Assembly (NCBI RefSeq): GCF_014932895.1 | Contig: NZ_JACYOF010000002.1 | Coordinates: forward strand, 930,001-994,000 | Length of the DNA stretch: 64,000 nt | From: Bacillus thuringiensis | GTDB taxonomy: Bacteria; Bacillota; Bacilli; Bacillales; Bacillaceae_G | Reading direction: 5' to 3' | Shown here: one piece after another, positions 57,285-64,000 of the stretch | Position numbering within the stretch: position 1 is the stretch's first letter | Layout of the letters: every line of letters begins with the position of its first letter | Position numbers and translations under genes: made by a program | Notes under the pieces: model-generated | Told to the model about the DNA's origin: nothing | Databases searched by the model: none | Seen by the model: only the letters and a program-made list of their open reading frames with translations

Positions 57285-60200
57285 TCTCCGCCAACCTCCT
57301 CTCTTATTTTCTCCATCGCTTCGCTATCTTTCATATCTTTTAACATACGGAATTGATTATCTTCAAAGGATTCATCAAACTGACAAACAGATTTGAAGTT
57401 ACAGAACGTACATGCCGCTTTATTCCCCTTTTTGTAAGGAGCAATATCGATAACACCTTCTGTAATGTCTTTTCCGATATTTTCAAACGTATGGTGTACA
57501 TATTTTTGCAGTACGTTAAATTCTTGTTCACTTGCAATGCTAGAACGCGCACTAAAACTACCGTCTTTTTTCAGGCCAGCAGAAATAATATCCGAACTTC
57601 CTGTTGTCAGTTTGTTATCCATTAAACGAACAACGTCAGCATCTCCTAGTACGAGTCCTTTCATTTTAAATTTCTTTAAAATTTCTTTTTCAATTTCGGC
57701 TTCAGATGCGTCACCTTTCATTTCAACGATCGGGTTATGAATATGGAAGTACAGTACACCAGCAGGTGATACTGTGCCACCTTTTTTCATCCACGTCTGT
57801 GCATTTGAAGTAACAACATCTAAATACGTTAACATTTGAAGTGCCAATCCGTAATACACTTCCGTTAAATCTAATGCTTTTGAACTTGATTTATAATCAA
57901 TAATACGAAGGAACGTCCCATTTTCATCTTCAGCCTTATCAACACGGTCAATACGGCCGACAACTTCCATCTTCACACCATTTGGTAATGAGAATTCCAT
58001 CGGCGGAAGTGATCCTGTACCACCCATACCAAATGGCACTTCTAAATCAACTGGTACGAATCCACTCGACTTCGCATGTTCACGAAGAATGATTGATGTA
58101 CGGAAAATGATTTGTTGTAGTTTTTGTTTTAAATAGAAATGACGGTTTGAACTTAATAAAATTTGTCGTTGTAATAACGGCGCGATTTCTTCTATTACTA
58201 AAACAGAAAGATGCTCACATTCTTTTATTGATAAATCCGCCCAAGTACGGTTTTCACGCAATAACTTGTCCGCAATTTTCTTTAGTGCTGCGTGGAATAA
58301 CTCACCGATATCTGGTGCATCTAGTTTAAAAATATCACGCTCTCTTAATGATAAACCGTGCTGCGCAAAATGAGCGTACGCACAACGATTGAATAACTCC
58401 ATACGAGAGACGCTTCCTTTTATTTTATCTCCGTATAAATCTCTACTTACAGCTGTACTTAGTTTCTGCGCACGATTTCGGTAGAATAAACTTGATAACA
58501 CGCGGCTACTTTTTTGTTTCCACTCATCTGAAGTCACGTAGAAGTTATATACGTCCCACCAAAAATCTAAATTCTCTTCAAATCCATATCGCTTCCACGT
58601 TTGTAGTTGCTGCATAACATAAGACAACGTTACTTCTGGCGTTGCTACATATGAGATTTGTTCCGAACGTGATAAGTCGTTTACATCATTCGTAATAAAC
58701 GAGTCTTTTACATCAGGGAACATTCTTTTTATTTTCTTAATAAAACTAGATGCAAGTAACGTCTTTCCTTCTTCATCTGCAAGCGGGCATGAAATGTATA
58801 ACTTCTCAGATGCCCTCGTTACCATTTGGTACATAACGAACTGTTCTTCTAATAACGTTTGTCTCGTCGTTGGCGCTAATTCAATACCTGCAGCGCTAAG
58901 AACATCTCTTTCTTCATCAGAAAGCATCCCTTCATCCATCGGTGCTGCTGGAATGACTCCTTCATTTACTCCGATAATGAATGTCGCTTTCACATCTGAT
59001 AATCTAGAGTGATCGATATTGGCAACTAATACTTGGTCTAATGACGGCGGAATGTTAGCGAATTGAAGTGCTTCAAGACCTGTCGACATTACGTCCGTAA
59101 ACATAGAAAGTGACATTTTCTCCTCACCAAGCATTTCTACAAACGTATCAAGAAGACTCATCACTTCTTCCCATACTTGTGCGTGGTCTGTCGCAAATAA
59201 GAAATCTCCGCTCTCTTCTGCACGAATACGTAATTCTTCTAACTTCTTCGGAACATCCAGTTCTTCTAAAAATAAGTAAACCGCTTCGCACATTTGCATA
59301 ACAGTTCCCGCACGCTTTAATCTTTTTTGCATACGAATAACTGGCGTTCTGACAACGTCACGCAGTCGATTTATTTTCTCTTCCATTTCACGTTCACTGT
59401 CCGTTATCATTCCGTTTGTATCGTCAAGTGAACGATAGCGGCGATACATCCACGGCTCCTCAGAAGTCCATCTCTTCCCTTGTACACCGTACGCTAAACA
59501 GTAATTTTCAAACTCATCCATCTCTTCGCGCATCGCTTCTTTTCTTACATCTAATGGATATAAAAGCTCTGTTTTCACGCAGCGGAACACCGCGTCATAA
59601 CGCCAGTTCCCGCTAATAATTTCTAAGGCAGAACGAATACATTCTACTAGCGGATGATGTGACATCGGGCGTTTTTCATCGATGAAGTGCGGGATATTAT
59701 AATCTGTAAATAATGTTCGCATCACATCATAATAACTTTCCCCGTTACGAAGAAGGACTGCAATATCGCGGTAACGATAGTCTTCATCCGCCACAAGTCT
59801 ACGAATTTCACGAGCAACACCTTCTACTTCAGCTCGTAAATTCGCTGCTGTACTAATTGTTACACTTGCTTCACCGTGAAACTTTTCATTTGGTCGTGCT
59901 TCATAATGCGTTTCTAAATGCGCTAATGCCGGAGAATGAAAACGCGGCTGTTCCATAAGCGACATTGTTTTTTCAATTTCTATTTTCTCTTCACGCGCTA
60001 TTTGTTTGATTTTTTCATACGTTAACGTCGTCTCATAAAATAAATCCAGTTCATTTACTGGCTGTGCTAACGTTTTTTCATCTATCGTTAACGTAATTGT
60101 GACTCTCGCTCCGCAAATCATGAGCTGTCTTAAAATTTCTAGCTCTTGAGGAGAGAACGAATGAAATCCATCTATATAAATTTCCGCACCATTTACATAT

Positions 60201-60796
60201 TCGGACTGCGGAAGCTTTTCCACTAGCAATTGTAAATAGTCTTCTGAATCTAAATATTTTCCGATTAAAGCACGCTCAAAATCATCATATAATAGTTGTA
60301 AATCATATACTTTATTCGCTAGTAGCTTTTGCTCTGCGCTGCTACTATGCGCATCTAGTTGTTGCCACATTTCATAGACGTTAGATGGCGTTACATTATA
60401 ACGTTTAAACTCCGCAATCATACTGCCAAGATGTTCAAAGAAACCGTTTTGCTCCGCTGCTTTTTGGAACACCGATAATCCATCTTTACGAGATTCTACA
60501 ATTTTACGAAGTAACATATGTACGCCCGCTTCATCAATATGAAGACGACTCGCTCCGCCAACTTCTTGCAACACCTTCCACGCTAAGCGTGAAAAACTAA
60601 AAACTTGTGCCCGAATAGAACCTCTTACGTCCTCACTTCCAATTAACGCCTGCTGCGTTTGGAATGTCATCTGTTCTGGCACAAGATATAATATTGTTTT
60701 CCCTCTCGGTCGCTGTTTTAACTCTTCTTGCACTTCGTGTAAACAAAGTGTACTCTTTCCACTTCCCGCTCTACCAATCACAAATCGAAGTGACAT
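57281..60796 (-). CDS. addB: AddB, nuclease subunit of AddAB
   Basis: 1171 residues. N-terminal P-loop [10 protein letters not shown] (residues 8-17), a helicase-like body, and a C-terminal nuclease with RIDRVD and [11 protein letters not shown] near 960-990. An iron-sulfur cluster is indicated by Cys in FNRCAYAHF near 798 and the cluster [10 protein letters not shown] near 1132-1141. AddB recognises Chi and degrades the 5' strand. First gene of the addBA unit; a terminator stands between it and the signal peptidase gene. Confidence 0.97.
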   Translation of the reverse strand: MSLRFVIGRAGSGKSTLCLHEVQEELKQRPRGKTILYLVPEQMTFQTQQALIGSEDVRGSIRAQVFSFSRLAWKVLQEVGGASRLHIDEAGVHMLLRKIVESRKDGLSVFQKAAEQNGFFEHLGSMIAEFKRYNVTPSNVYEMWQQLDAHSSSAEQKLLANKVYDLQLLYDDFERALIGKYLDSEDYLQLLVEKLPQSEYVNGAEIYIDGFHSFSPQELEILRQLMICGARVTITLTIDEKTLAQPVNELDLFYETTLTYEKIKQIAREEKIEIEKTMSLMEQPRFHSPALAHLETHYEARPNEKFHGEASVTISTAANLRAEVEGVAREIRRLVADEDYRYRDIAVLLRNGESYYDVMRTLFTDYNIPHFIDEKRPMSHHPLVECIRSALEIISGNWRYDAVFRCVKTELLYPLDVRKEAMREEMDEFENYCLAYGVQGKRWTSEEPWMYRRYRSLDDTNGMITDSEREMEEKINRLRDVVRTPVIRMQKRLKRAGTVMQMCEAVYLFLEELDVPKKLEELRIRAEESGDFLFATDHAQVWEEVMSLLDTFVEMLGEEKMSLSMFTDVMSTGLEALQFANIPPSLDQVLVANIDHSRLSDVKATFIIGVNEGVIPAAPMDEGMLSDEERDVLSAAGIELAPTTRQTLLEEQFVMYQMVTRASEKLYISCPLADEEGKTLLASSFIKKIKRMFPDVKDSFITNDVNDLSRSEQISYVATPEVTLSYVMQQLQTWKRYGFEENLDFWWDVYNFYVTSDEWKQKSSRVLSSLFYRNRAQKLSTAVSRDLYGDKIKGSVSRMELFNRCAYAHFAQHGLSLRERDIFKLDAPDIGELFHAALKKIADKLLRENRTWADLSIKECEHLSVLVIEEIAPLLQRQILLSSNRHFYLKQKLQQIIFRTSIILREHAKSSGFVPVDLEVPFGMGGTGSLPPMEFSLPNGVKMEVVGRIDRVDKAEDENGTFLRIIDYKSSSKALDLTEVYYGLALQMLTYLDVVTSNAQTWMKKGGTVSPAGVLYFHIHNPIVEMKGDASEAEIEKEILKKFKMKGLVLGDADVVRLMDNKLTTGSSDIISAGLKKDGSFSARSSIASEQEFNVLQKYVHHTFENIGKDITEGVIDIAPYKKGNKAACTFCNFKSVCQFDESFEDNQFRMLKDMKDSEAMEKIREEVGGE

Positions 60797-60861
60797 GTAA
60801 CCCCACCTTTCACTTACATAACGAACGTTAGTTTGCTACTATAATTGTATTATAGGACACG

Positions 60862-60892
60862 AAAAAAGACAAACCGAGTTGTTTGTCTTTTT
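60862..60892 (-). terminator. Terminator between signal peptidase and addB
   Basis: AAAGACAAAC / GTTTGTCTTT with an AACTCG loop and TTTTTT on the minus strand. Confidence 0.85.
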
Positions 60893-60912
60893 CTATACTT
60901 CTACTTAGTATA

Positions 60913-61476
60913 TCAACCTTTTGAAAAATTCGTTTGCACCTCTTGAATTGGCCAATATCGTAAATCAACTTTACCAACAACTGTATCAGCCTTCACAAAG
61001 CCAAAGTGCCTACTATCCCAGCTCCCGAGGCGGTTATCGCCTATTACAAAAATATAACCAGGTGGTACAACCTTTTCTTTCGTTAACTCTTCTAATGTAA
61101 AATCACCTGTTAGTTGCCTTCCATTTACCTCTTTCTTATACTTCTCTAAATAAGGCTCATCAATAAATTGACCGTTTATATACAGCTTATCATGCTTATA
61201 TTCAATATGGTCTCCAGGTAAACCGATAATTCGCTTTACATAATCCTCTTTTTTATTCGCATGAAACACAACAACATCAAATCTGTTCAAGTCCCCTACT
61301 TGATAACTTACCTTATTTACAACGAGCATATTCCCATCTTGTAATGTAGGCATCATTGATTTCCCCTCTACAACATACGTTGAAAAGAAAAACGTTCGAA
61401 AAAATACAGCTAATAGTACCCCAATTAAAATTGTTCTTATCCACTCTAGGCCTTCTTTTTTCAAAGTTTTCTTCAT
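60913..61476 (-). CDS. lepB: Type I signal peptidase
   Basis: 187 residues: one N-terminal membrane anchor (about 13-33), then the catalytic domain outside the membrane. Catalytic Ser40 is in VEGKSMMPTLQDG, Lys81 in DYVKRIIGLPGD, and box E is IGDNRLGSWDSRHFG. It removes signal peptides from exported proteins. Bacilli carry several; the place beside addB matches B. subtilis sipV. ATG 61476 follows GGGGAGAAG. Confidence 0.93.
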   Translation of the reverse strand: MKKTLKKEGLEWIRTILIGVLLAVFFRTFFFSTYVVEGKSMMPTLQDGNMLVVNKVSYQVGDLNRFDVVVFHANKKEDYVKRIIGLPGDHIEYKHDKLYINGQFIDEPYLEKYKKEVNGRQLTGDFTLEELTKEKVVPPGYIFVIGDNRLGSWDSRHFGFVKADTVVGKVDLRYWPIQEVQTNFSKG

Positions 61477-61532
61477 TCGCTTCTCCCCTTACCCTTTAAT
61501 AATGAAGCTTTCCTTTACAAAGAAGACTATTC

Positions 61533-62126
61533 TTAATGTAGTTCTAACTTTACTTCGATTTTCTTACCGACATACCATAGAATAAAAATAACAATCACTA
61601 CAATAACTGATTTCACCGGCTTATGAATAAACGACATTAAATCATGACCGATATACGTTAAAATAAAAATCATCACAAGCTTTCCGAATGCTAACGCGAG
61701 TCCAAACTGTTTTACGCTAATACGAGATAAACCAGCTACAACGTTTATAAGCGCAGACGGTGTAAACGGAAAACAAAATATAACAAACACTGGCGCGAAT
61801 CCTTTTCTTTCAATCCATCCCATTGCCTTGCGCACTTTCTCATGCTTATTTACAAAAGAAAAGAAACGGCTTCGTCCAAAATGGCGGATAATGAAAAAGA
61901 CAAGCATAGCACCGATTACCGATCCAAGCCACGAATAAAGAAAGCCCAGCCAAAAACCAAATGCAACAGCATTCGCTAGTACAAACACAATAAGTGGTAA
62001 TGCTGGAATAAGCGCCTCTATCATCGGCAAGCCTATGCCAAGAAGCGGTCCGAATGCCTTATAACTTTCAACAATATGATCCATATTTTCCGGTGAAAAA
62101 TACTCTTTGATTGCCTGAAAATCCAT
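61533..62126 (-). CDS. yhjE: TVP38/TMEM64 (DedA-like) membrane protein
   Basis: 197 residues with five to six helices. The conserved central part is GSVIGAMLVFFIIRHFGRS, then CFPFTPSALINVVAGLSRIS. This is the SNARE-associated/VTT domain found in DedA-family lipid scramblases. It corresponds to B. subtilis YhjE by place. AAAGGGG precedes ATG 62126. The signal peptidase gene follows after 56 bases and is probably cotranscribed. Confidence 0.87.
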   Translation of the reverse strand: MDFQAIKEYFSPENMDHIVESYKAFGPLLGIGLPMIEALIPALPLIVFVLANAVAFGFWLGFLYSWLGSVIGAMLVFFIIRHFGRSRFFSFVNKHEKVRKAMGWIERKGFAPVFVIFCFPFTPSALINVVAGLSRISVKQFGLALAFGKLVMIFILTYIGHDLMSFIHKPVKSVIVVIVIFILWYVGKKIEVKLELH

Positions 62127-62410
62127 TCTACACTTTACCCCTTTACTCTAATTACTACCTCTACTTTATCATTGCTTATAGGAAAGAGGAAATGGTAGAT
62201 ACGACATATGGAGACGTAATTATTAAGTTTCCATATCTTTCATTAGAATTCCTTCATTATTTAGCTATGATAATCTATCAATATTCGACAGGATGTGTTG
62301 TACGTTTGACTATTTGAGGAACAATATTTTTTGTGGTTTTATTAGTAATTTCCCCCATAACCTTCTTGGTAAGTGAAATTATATCGACTTACCGATAAAA
62401 ACTGACAAAC
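62127..62410. other. Intergenic region between comK and yhjE
   Basis: About 280 bases holding the yhjE promoter (minus strand). A 41-codon plus-strand frame from ATG 62192 (MVDTTYGDVIIKFPYLS...) has GAGG only 2 bases upstream and no terminator; I do not call it a gene. No RNA structure was recognised. Confidence 0.35.
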
Positions 62411-62437
62411 AAAAAGAATGGGGTTTCCCCCATCCTC
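62411..62437 (-). terminator. Terminator after comK
   Basis: GGATGGGG / CCCCATTC with loop GAAA-like core on the minus strand, then TTTTTG. Confidence 0.75.
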
Positions 62438-63019
62438 TCATGCTTCGCCTTCTTTCACAAAATACACTTTCTCATATGCTGGTCTTAATTTAGATTCTTC
62501 ACTTTTATCAATCTCTTTAAAACAAGGATTTCCTTGTTTCTTCTTTCGGTCTTCATACTCTGTTCGCAATTTCGCTGTACGATTTTGCTGATTTTCAAAA
62601 CTAGTTTTTGATATTTCTAATTTCACAGCAAAGCCATTTATAAATCTAATAATAAGGTTTCCATCTTTTAATTCTTTATTACTTTCAATATAAAAATGCG
62701 ACAACCACGCGCACTCTTTTCTAGAATAAGAATAGGTAGGGAAAAAATAAAGTTGATCTGTCGGACTAATCGCAATCGGTGCTTTATGTGTAATATGAGT
62801 TAACTCTTTCGTTCCTTCTTTTCTTCCTAAGAAACTGGAACCATGCTTACGGCAACTTCTTTCTATAATATCTAGAGGCTTTTGAAATACGAAAAAAGAA
62901 TCTTCCATTTCAACTACTCGCGTGACAATTTTCTTTTCACTTAGAATAACAGGAAGTAAAGCCATTGTATTTTTATTTACAACATAATTTTCGACATAGC
63001 GTTCCACTTTACTTTTCAT
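62438..63019 (-). CDS. comK: Competence transcription factor ComK homologue
   Basis: 193 residues, the length of B. subtilis ComK (192). Features: NKNTMALLPV near the N-terminus, SCRKHGSSFLGRKEGTK, APIAISPTDQLYFFPT (a strong ComK block) and WLSHFYIE. In B. subtilis ComK turns on DNA uptake genes. B. cereus group genomes have two comK-like genes, and this full-length one is probably comK1. AAAAGGAG precedes ATG 63019. The C-terminal tail KVYFVKEGEA is intact. Confidence 0.88.
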   Translation of the reverse strand: MKSKVERYVENYVVNKNTMALLPVILSEKKIVTRVVEMEDSFFVFQKPLDIIERSCRKHGSSFLGRKEGTKELTHITHKAPIAISPTDQLYFFPTYSYSRKECAWLSHFYIESNKELKDGNLIIRFINGFAVKLEISKTSFENQQNRTAKLRTEYEDRKKKQGNPCFKEIDKSEESKLRPAYEKVYFVKEGEA

Positions 63020-63306
63020 ACTCTATTATCTCCTTTTTATTTTTCATTTATATTAGCAGCTGCATATATAATTTTAGCACCTATGAAAAGGAAATGCTTT
63101 ACACATTGCGCTTTTTTACAATCTTTTATCATGAATCAAATATCTGTTAAATTATAAAAAATTAATATGATGATAAATTAATTAAAACCTACACAAAAGG
63201 CATTTATACTATCTATAAATATTTATACTTGGTTCCTCTTTTCACATCATTAAAACAATTAACTTTGCTATAATTAAAATATAAATCCAATATATGGAGG
63301 TCCGTT

Positions 63307-63492
63307 ATGGAAGAAAAAGAGATTCAACCAACCATTCACATGAAAAATAGTAGCATTGTGATCGTGAAAAATTCAGCTAGTATTATATTCGGTTTATTTT
63401 TCATTCTCCTGTTCTTTGCGAAACCTTTTCGTATATCGAAATGTCCAGAATGTAAGAAACGAGAGAAGGAAAAAGCGGGAAAAGAACAATAA
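63307..63492 (+). CDS. Small single-helix membrane protein with a CPEC motif
   Basis: 61 residues: a polar N-terminus, one membrane helix (about 24-41, IIFGLFFILLFFAKPF), then SKCPECKKREKEK, a short cysteine pair in a basic tail. TGGAGG lies 7 bases before ATG 63307. Followed by a terminator shared with the cold-shock gene. Family not recognised. Confidence 0.6.
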   Translation: MEEKEIQPTIHMKNSSIVIVKNSASIIFGLFFILLFFAKPFRISKCPECKKREKEKAGKEQ

Positions 63493-63522
63493 AAAAAGGA
63501 TGGCAGCAGCCATCCTTTTTTC
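63492..63522. terminator. Bidirectional terminator
   Basis: AAAAAGGATGGC / GCCATCCTTTTT with loop AGCA, between the small membrane gene and the cold-shock gene. Confidence 0.92.
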
Positions 63523-63539
63523 TATCATCAACTATAAAA

Positions 63540-63743
63540 TTATAGTTTGATTACGTTTTTAGCTTGAGGTCCACGGTTACCGTCTTCGATTTCGAAGCTA
63601 ACTTTTTGACCTTCTTCTAGAGATTTGAAACCGTCAGTTTCGATTGCAGAGAAGTGTACGAATACGTCGTTTTCGCCTGGAACTTCGATGAAACCGAATC
63701 CTTTTTCGTTGTTAAACCATTTTACTTGTCCTGTTACTGCCAT
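63540..63743 (-). CDS. cspA: Cold-shock protein (CspA family)
   Basis: 67 residues, a single OB-fold RNA chaperone: [17 protein letters not shown] contains RNP1 (KGFGFI) and DVFVHFSAI is RNP2. It melts RNA structure at low temperature. AGGAGG precedes ATG 63743. The predicted promoter at 63918-63946 gives a leader of about 168 bases, typical for csp mRNAs. B. cereus has several csp genes; cspA is the best guess among them. Confidence 0.93.
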   Translation of the reverse strand: MAVTGQVKWFNNEKGFGFIEVPGENDVFVHFSAIETDGFKSLEEGQKVSFEIEDGNRGPQAKNVIKL

Positions 63744-63917
63744 AATTATTTCCTCCTAAGAAAATACAAATTTTAATTTTTTTAGTTTTCCTATCTAAAA
63801 AAAGAATCCACACATTATCAAATACGAAACATAAACTAGTTCTCACATACTTTTTCTCGTTCGTTTTCGGCACTTGATAACATATGGATTGCTTAATTTA
63901 ACTATTCAACTGACATT

Positions 63918-63946
63918 ATCATAGCACATTAAAATAAAATGTACAA
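63918..63946 (-). promoter_or_regulatory. Promoter and long leader of the cold-shock gene
   Basis: Minus strand -35 TTGTAC (63941-63946), 17-bp spacer, -10 TATGAT (63918-63923). Start predicted near 63911, leaving a long untranslated leader. A 9-bp inverted repeat TGTACAATC / GATTGTACA (63940-63948 and 63978-63986) spans the -35. Confidence 0.7.
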
Positions 63947-64000
63947 TCTTTTTTGAAAATAACTGACAAATTAAATTGATTGTACATTCGTAAATATTTG

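Noticed and set aside
62192..62317. 41-codon frame MVDTTYGDV... between yhjE and comK
   Set aside because: GAGG is only 2 bases from the ATG, no terminator follows, and the peptide resembles nothing known to me.

Overview
The window is AT-rich chromosomal DNA from a spore-forming Bacillus, almost certainly a member of the Bacillus cereus group. Three things support this. The gene order follows the B. subtilis chromosome: opp-trpS-yjbA-yjaZ-fabF-fabH-comZ-yjaV-yjaU, yitT with a yitU-like HAD gene, asnO-yisN-yisL, yisK-yisI-gerP, and addA-addB-sip-yhjE-comK. The window carries three copies of a short repeat that matches the bcr1 element of the B. cereus group, each flanked by a TTTAT/ATAAA duplication. 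It also has genes usual in that group, such as clpB. No tRNA, rRNA, CRISPR array, prophage or transposase gene was found.

Region by region. 1-8 kb: the start of an OppA-like lipoprotein, a MATE exporter and a complete oppABCDF oligopeptide importer. 8-16.5 kb: trpS behind a tryptophan T-box, YjbA, the YjaZ protease, the FapR-controlled fabH-fabF pair, and a yjaU-yjaV-comZ operon. 16.5-25 kb: clpB under CtsR, yjzC, a Cof-type phosphatase with small genes, YitT, PrsA, CvfB and YajQ. 25-30 kb: a membrane-anchored amylase-like protein with degenerate active site, an ammonium transporter, an HTH-DUF1232 protein and YtaF. 30-35.5 kb: a four-gene operon around a 1511-residue P-type ATPase, made of a degenerate heavy-metal-type half fused to an intact P2-type pump. 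35.5-39.5 kb: small ORFs, a gene broken by bcr1, katA and hemH. 39.5-48 kb: a secreted multidomain phosphodiesterase, asnO, yisN, yisL, rocD and yisK. 48-53.5 kb: a Spo0E-like phosphatase, gerPABCDEF and a secreted cysteine peptidase with tandem cell-wall repeats. 53.5-64 kb: a zinc-ribbon/HhH protein, addA-addB, signal peptidase I, a TVP38 protein, comK and a cold-shock gene.

Much of the window serves peptide and nitrogen uptake, membrane lipid supply, protein quality control (ClpB, PrsA, signal peptidase), heme and peroxide defence, sporulation and germination, and DNA repair and competence (AddAB, ComK, ComZ). Direct regulatory readings are a tRNA(Trp) T-box, a FapR operator over the fabH start site, a CtsR operator at clpB, a PerR box at katA, a Fur-like box at hemH and two GlnR/TnrA boxes flanking the amt promoter.

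The strongest leads are the P-type ATPase operon, the bcr1 insertion whose removal restores a reading frame, bcr1 copies placed exactly at stop codons, a GH13-like pseudoenzyme, a nucleophile-less hydrolase in the comZ operon, and a possible attenuated leader ahead of yjzC. All functions are inferred by reading the sequence; no database search was run.
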